Below are positions 27,105-31,154 of a stretch of 31,154 nt of DNA, piece after piece. Below the pieces are notes generated by a model that was not told where the DNA came from, did not search any database, and worked only from the letters and a program-made list of their open reading frames with translations. Position 1 is the first letter of the stretch. Each line of letters opens with the position of its first letter. The stretch covers positions 188,374-219,527 of the forward strand of contig BEXV01000313.1 in the NCBI GenBank assembly GCA_003118195.1, read 5' to 3'. The translations under genes were made by a program, and so were the position numbers. The DNA comes from Hemicentrotus pulcherrimus (taxonomy: Eukaryota; Echinodermata; Echinoidea; Camarodonta; Strongylocentrotidae).

Positions 27105-27439
27105 TCATCAATTTGTAGATGAAACACTGTTTACGGATCATTAGGGTATCTTTAACATATGGTCCATTATAATATTATAACCATGTGCAAGTAGGATTTG
27201 TTTATGGTTTTGTTTTGTTTTTTGATATTTGTTGGACAATAGCTCATAATGCAACATTTGACTGGTAGTTTCAAATCCTCCAATTAGGATACCAGCACAG
27301 GCTAAATATGACATTTCTGGAAAATAGAACTCACAGTGTGAACATTTAATCGAGAAAAAAAATTATATTTGGCGTGTTATCTAATGTTAAATATTACCTT
27401 TGTATTCTATCTTTGTGCTTGTAGGATTTTGGGGCTATT

Positions 27440-27457
27440 ATATGTGTGTGTGTGTGA
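27440..27457 (+). repeat. TG microsatellite
   Basis: About eight TG dinucleotides. Confidence 0.7.
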
Positions 27458-27972
27458 CTATGTTTTTACGTTTACAAATTATTTTTTGTAGGTTTTTGTT
27501 GGGGTGTTCCATGAGGTTCTAGGCCTATAGCTCTGCTGTGCTTGTTGGACTTTTCTATTCATTTTTGCTTCTTTTTCATTGTTTTTGATATTATTTGTTT
27601 TTGTCAGTGCTCTGTGAGTTTCCTTACCTGTCATTCTACGAGCATGACACAGTGATCACTACCTCTTTAAGTGTTGGACAATCTGTAGCTTAAACTTGAG
27701 CAGATGTTTGCAGATTATTTTGCCGGCATTAATCTGTCTCATTTTACTAACCAATTTAAATTACTTTTCATTGTATTTCGATTTAATTTTATTAAATCTT
27801 GATTACTTTCTGGCTTCATGAGTCTACTATGAGAGTTAATGGTGTGCATTTATATTCAAGGTGTCAAAATATTTGATACTCTATAAAAAAAATTGATTAT
27901 AAAACAAAGGCAGTGCATCAAAGGGGCTCATCATGGAGTGTGTATATAACCACCAAAAATATAAATAGAAAC

Positions 27973-27978
27973 AATAAA
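27973..27978 (+). terminator. candidate polyadenylation hexamer for DHTKD1
   Basis: First AATAAA after the stop codon, 869 bases on. ATTAAA near 27791 is an alternative; in AT-rich DNA either may be chance. Confidence 0.25.
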
Positions 27979-28524
27979 GCAAAAAGGGGGAAAAAGGGAA
28001 GTGTTTGAGTTCTATTGACATACCGTAGTATGAGAAGAATAAAAATTGTTGCTGATTGTTTTTGCCAATTTTAAACATAAAGACACTTATTTGTTTCCCT
28101 CAATGGCAATGAAAAGTTATGCAAAAGCATTTTAGAAATACAAATTATAAATCCACTGACTTTGGAAATAAAAGGCATTGAATATGAAGGAGGCAGGCAG
28201 CAAATAGCTACTAGGGTCATCTAGGATGCATCTACAGTAGTTGACTATATATGCCTGTCATTGCTGCAACAGTGTGATATCAAGAAATAGGTTTATTATC
28301 AGTATCATTTTTCATTGCAAGCTGTCGATATCCAAAGGAGCATGATGAATTCAATGATCTGTATTTATTCATATGCAACTGAAATTAAACTTGAATATAT
28401 TTTTTGTTTATTAAAGAGATTTGTATGTTCATTGTACTGTACGAGTCTCATGTGTGTGTGGGAATAGTCTCTCTTTATTCGCCATGGATCGAAACCCTAG
28501 ATTGCCACATTGTTTAGAAAATGA

Positions 28525-28710
28525 ATATACATTTACATTGTACTTGTAACAAAGGTCGGTTGTGGCAATCCATTGTTTGTGCCATTAATTGATCAAAGCC
28601 AGCAAAGAGTTTAAAAAATCATACATATACACTGTACTTGTGACAAAGGTTGAATTTGGAAATCCATCGTTTGTTCCATTAGTTGACCAAAGCCAGTAAA
28701 GAGTTTTTTT
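28525..28710 (+). repeat. 94-bp tandem duplication
   Basis: Two units each with TACA, TGTACTTG, GACAAAGGT or AACAAAGGT, AATCCAT.GTTTGT, CCATTA.TTGA.CAAAGCCAG and AAAGAGTTT; AAAGGT is at 28551 and 28645. Divergence is about 15 percent by eye. Confidence 0.8.
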
Positions 28711-29127
28711 TAAAAGCCACTCAAGTTTACATATATCTGAAATACCAGCAAAAGGAAAGGGGCCGTTGTTGTTTGGGGAAACAGTATCATTTATTATAAT
28801 ATTCAATATTCTAATGTTGTGTGACAATAATATGAATATAAACCCTAAATTATTTAGATTAAATCAGTAAACTTCTGCAAATTAATCCTGATACTTTTGC
28901 AAGCTACTGCAAGATGATACAGGTAAAAAGTAATTATATATATTTAAAACAATTGATACCCAGGTTGTATCATCAAAGATTTTAATGATAAGTACAGAAA
29001 GCATATGTACCAAGGTACCACTGCTAGCTCTCTAGTAAAGAAAATGTGTTTCTTGACATGGTTTGTTTTTTAGAAGGATGACACAACCTACTTGGCTATT
29101 CATTGCTATCTCTCCCAACCTCTTCCT

Positions 29128-29162
29128 TTCTCTTTCTCTCTCTCTCTCTCTCTATATATAAA
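29128..29162 (+). repeat. CT microsatellite
   Basis: TTTCTCTTTCTCTCTCTCTC followed by more CT and TATATATA. Confidence 0.85.
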
Positions 29163-29410
29163 TAATTCATTGAAATGAATCACAGCCATCTTTCAATGGA
29201 TTTTGTAATACATATTTTTTCCATACTTTGCAGTTATTTGTTGGTTAACAATCATTACTGTTTGAAGACAAATCAATTGCTAGGAATATATATGTGCATA
29301 CGGTACATGTACATAACTCATGGTAATGTTTTTTGTAAGAATTTATTCAAGCAGAATTAATGTAAAGGTGTGCAATATACTAAGTAATGACTATGAATAC
29401 AGAATGTTAA

Positions 29411-30087
29411 AGGGACTTGGAAATTTGAGTGAAAACGGACCATTATTCACGTTACAAATTTGGAGAAACTGATCTGATCGATTCCTTAATTCTCCCAACT
29501 ATATTATTACAATTTTATCACATTTTAGGTGATTGCAAATCTCACAAAGCAATAAAACGGCTCTGCATTCCATTCCAGACATTTAAGTGTTGACAGATTT
29601 TTTCTATCCTGTTTTATGTTTTTTTTTCATGGAAAAAAAGTTGGAAAAATTCAAAAATGGTTGGGAGAATTTATTGTTAATCACTGTTAGAGGGTGCCTC
29701 ACTTCTACGCTGTCACACTAATGTCCCTTAGCAAGACATTGATCTACATTTGCCACACTCCACCCAGGTGAAGTAAATGGGTACCTGGTAGGAATTTATT
29801 CCTTGAAACGCAGCGCGTGTAACAGCTGCACTGCTAAAGCCAGGGTAATTATGCTGCATTACTGTAGAGCGCTTAGAGACTTCTGCATAGGAAGTGTTAG
29901 GCGCTATATAAGCAAGGATAATTATTATTATTAAATAAAACCATAGAAATCTTAATGGTTTGAGAATTTTTTCAGGATTTTTTGCATGTCAGAGGGTTAG
30001 TACAGTAGAAGGAATATAGTAAGTAACCTTTTATACAAAAATTAAGAAAATTTTGTCATCAACCTTCAACAATGTTACCAAGTCACT
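29411..30087. mobile_element. TTAA-flanked element with short inverted ends
   Basis: AGGGACTTGG at the left and CCAAGTCACT at the right match in 9 of 10 paired bases, each abutting TTAA (29407-29410 and 30088-30091). The terminal match is short, so this is less secure than the elements at 7229 and 12147. A SINE-like repeat lies within it. Confidence 0.5.
29690..29935 (+). mobile_element. SINE-like repeat
   Basis: GCAAGACATTGATCTACATT, CCACCCAGGTGA, AATGGGTACCTGGTAGGA, GCTAAAGCCAGGG, GAGCGCTTAGAG and GGCGCTATATAAGC with an ATT tail. It shares the core with 16510-16835 (opposite strand) and AAAGCCAGGG with 18205-18365. Confidence 0.8.
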
Positions 30088-30091
30088 TTAA

Positions 30092-31046
30092 AAGAGTCTC
30101 CCATCCTTAGCCTTCATGTAGAAGCTTTATTACATTATCCAATGATATAATTTGTCATTTCAGAGCCAGAAAGTTTAATAACACCCTTCTGGCTCAAAAA
30201 AGGGATATATTAGATATTAGTGATCTAATGATGATGAAAAGAAATTTTGGCGCCGGCTGAAGTTCTTTACAAGCATGGGATCACTTAGGAATGTCTTCAA
30301 TGCATAGTATATTATCAAAATAACGGTTTTATACTTCACTCAGTCATTATTTTCATCACATTTTAAAAGGGGATCGAGTGTATAATATGTAAAGAGTATC
30401 ACAAGTAATTCAAGAGTATGAGAGAAAAATTAACAGGCATGAAATACCCTTTTTTCACCATAACATGTATTCAAATATTACACCTAGAAGAGTACCGACA
30501 TAACATGTTTATATGCCTATGTTATTTTCATAGACAGCTCTTTATACATGTGTGTATATGAGTAATTTAACGTTATATACACTGTACTCTTGTTAACATG
30601 TCATTTTTATCAAATAGTTCTATGTTATACCGGTATATTTGATGATATATATCTTGAAACCAAAGTATATGTACACTATGAAAACCCCATACGAATCATC
30701 TTGATTGTATCTTATTTGTGTCCTAGTTGTCTCTCGTTATACCTTGAAATGATCTCATTTGCAACTTGGACAAAAATATCATGGGCATTTTTCGTGGCTT
30801 TGTGGAATAGACCGAATCTAGACATTTTCAAAATCTGTCTGTGAAGTGAAAATTGCATATTCAACTTCGGATTATGAGAACTATCATACAGAAATACTAA
30901 AAAGTTAGACTACCTCTTGCGTTGATACGTTATATGTGGATGTAGAAGTGCCGGGATTATTTGGTACTTGAGAAACATGTACTGGTAGTGTGCATTGTGA
31001 GACTGTGCAGTTGTATCATGTTCTCAAGATCTTCATATTTTCATTG
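30092..31046. other. non-coding stretch with no recognised gene
   Basis: AT-rich. The 84-codon frame at 30590-30844 is hydrophobic but resembles nothing I know. Confidence 0.5.
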
Positions 31047-31154
31047 AACACTATGAACATGACGGACAAAGAAAGCGGACAAAATATACAGTTCCTCAGA
31101 TAGACAAAGGAACATCCCTTCACTGCTATTATGTAAAAATGTGTAGAACAGGTG
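31047..31154. mobile_element. half of a foldback MITE, cut by the window end
   Basis: AACACTATGAACATGAC, GGACAAAATATACAGTTCCT, TAGACAAAGGAACATCCCTT and GTGTAGAACAGGTG match the intron 6 element: its left arm (10906-10977) directly and its right arm (about 11113-10989) in reverse. The window stops at about the centre of the palindrome. Confidence 0.8.

Larger units (their letters stand above)
27105..29406 (+). other. 3' UTR and downstream intergenic stretch
   Basis: No coding signal. The 3' UTR end is not determined: the first ATTAAA lies at about 27791 and the first AATAAA at 27973. Features seen are a TG microsatellite, a tandem repeat near 28525 and a CT microsatellite. Confidence 0.5.

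Noticed and set aside
30590..30844. 84-codon frame as a small membrane protein gene
   Set aside because: No similarity that I recognise, no flanking splice or promoter signals; AT-rich DNA yields such hydrophobic frames by chance.

Overview
The window is animal nuclear DNA: AT-rich, intron-rich, dense in small transposon remnants and trinucleotide microsatellites. The one well-supported gene is a plus-strand ortholog of DHTKD1, the mitochondrial 2-oxoadipate dehydrogenase E1 subunit, with start codon at 6569 and stop at 27102-27104. I could place 21 exons by combining GT/AG borders, compatible splice phases and similarity to the DHTKD1/OGDH family; they sum to 914 codons. At least one more exon (about 35 residues) is missing and should lie in the 839-base N gap at 20005-20843. 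The repeat spectrum (tRNA-like elements with ATT tails, foldback MITEs, decayed non-LTR retroposons) fits a marine invertebrate, possibly an echinoderm; the species call is inference.

Layout. Bases 3-194 may be the 3' end of another plus-strand gene, ending in a hydrophobic GPI-anchor-like tail. Bases 195-6568 are non-coding, with two decayed non-LTR fragments (reverse transcriptase at about 2237-2640, endonuclease at about 5262-5410), a pyrimidine-rich tract and one copy of a dispersed repeat (about 4040-5240). The gene then runs to 27104. Its introns hold three TTAA- or TA-flanked elements with clear terminal inverted repeats before position 15000, a TA-flanked MITE with CRE palindromes, a large palindrome, a tRNA-like SINE and other repeats. 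Bases 27105-31154 carry no recognisable gene but hold a 94-bp tandem repeat, a TTAA-flanked element with a SINE inside it, and half of a foldback element cut by the window end.

Three points stand out. (1) A 2.07-kb block with exons 19-21 occurs twice, joined by a single N at 24492; the copies differ by one A in a homopolymer, which points to unmerged contig overlap, although a real duplication would stay in frame. (2) The 3' ends of three different exons (6, 11 and 20), with or next to their donor sites, are repeated in the following intron at spacings of about 142-201 bp; for exon 20 there are three extra copies, two of them full 95-nt open copies. (3) A TTAA-flanked MITE has inserted into the second copy of the dispersed repeat, and the first copy shows the empty site.

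Pathway: DHTKD1 converts 2-oxoadipate, from lysine and tryptophan breakdown, to glutaryl-CoA together with E2 (DLST) and E3 (DLD) in the mitochondrial matrix. No other gene of the pathway is visible here.
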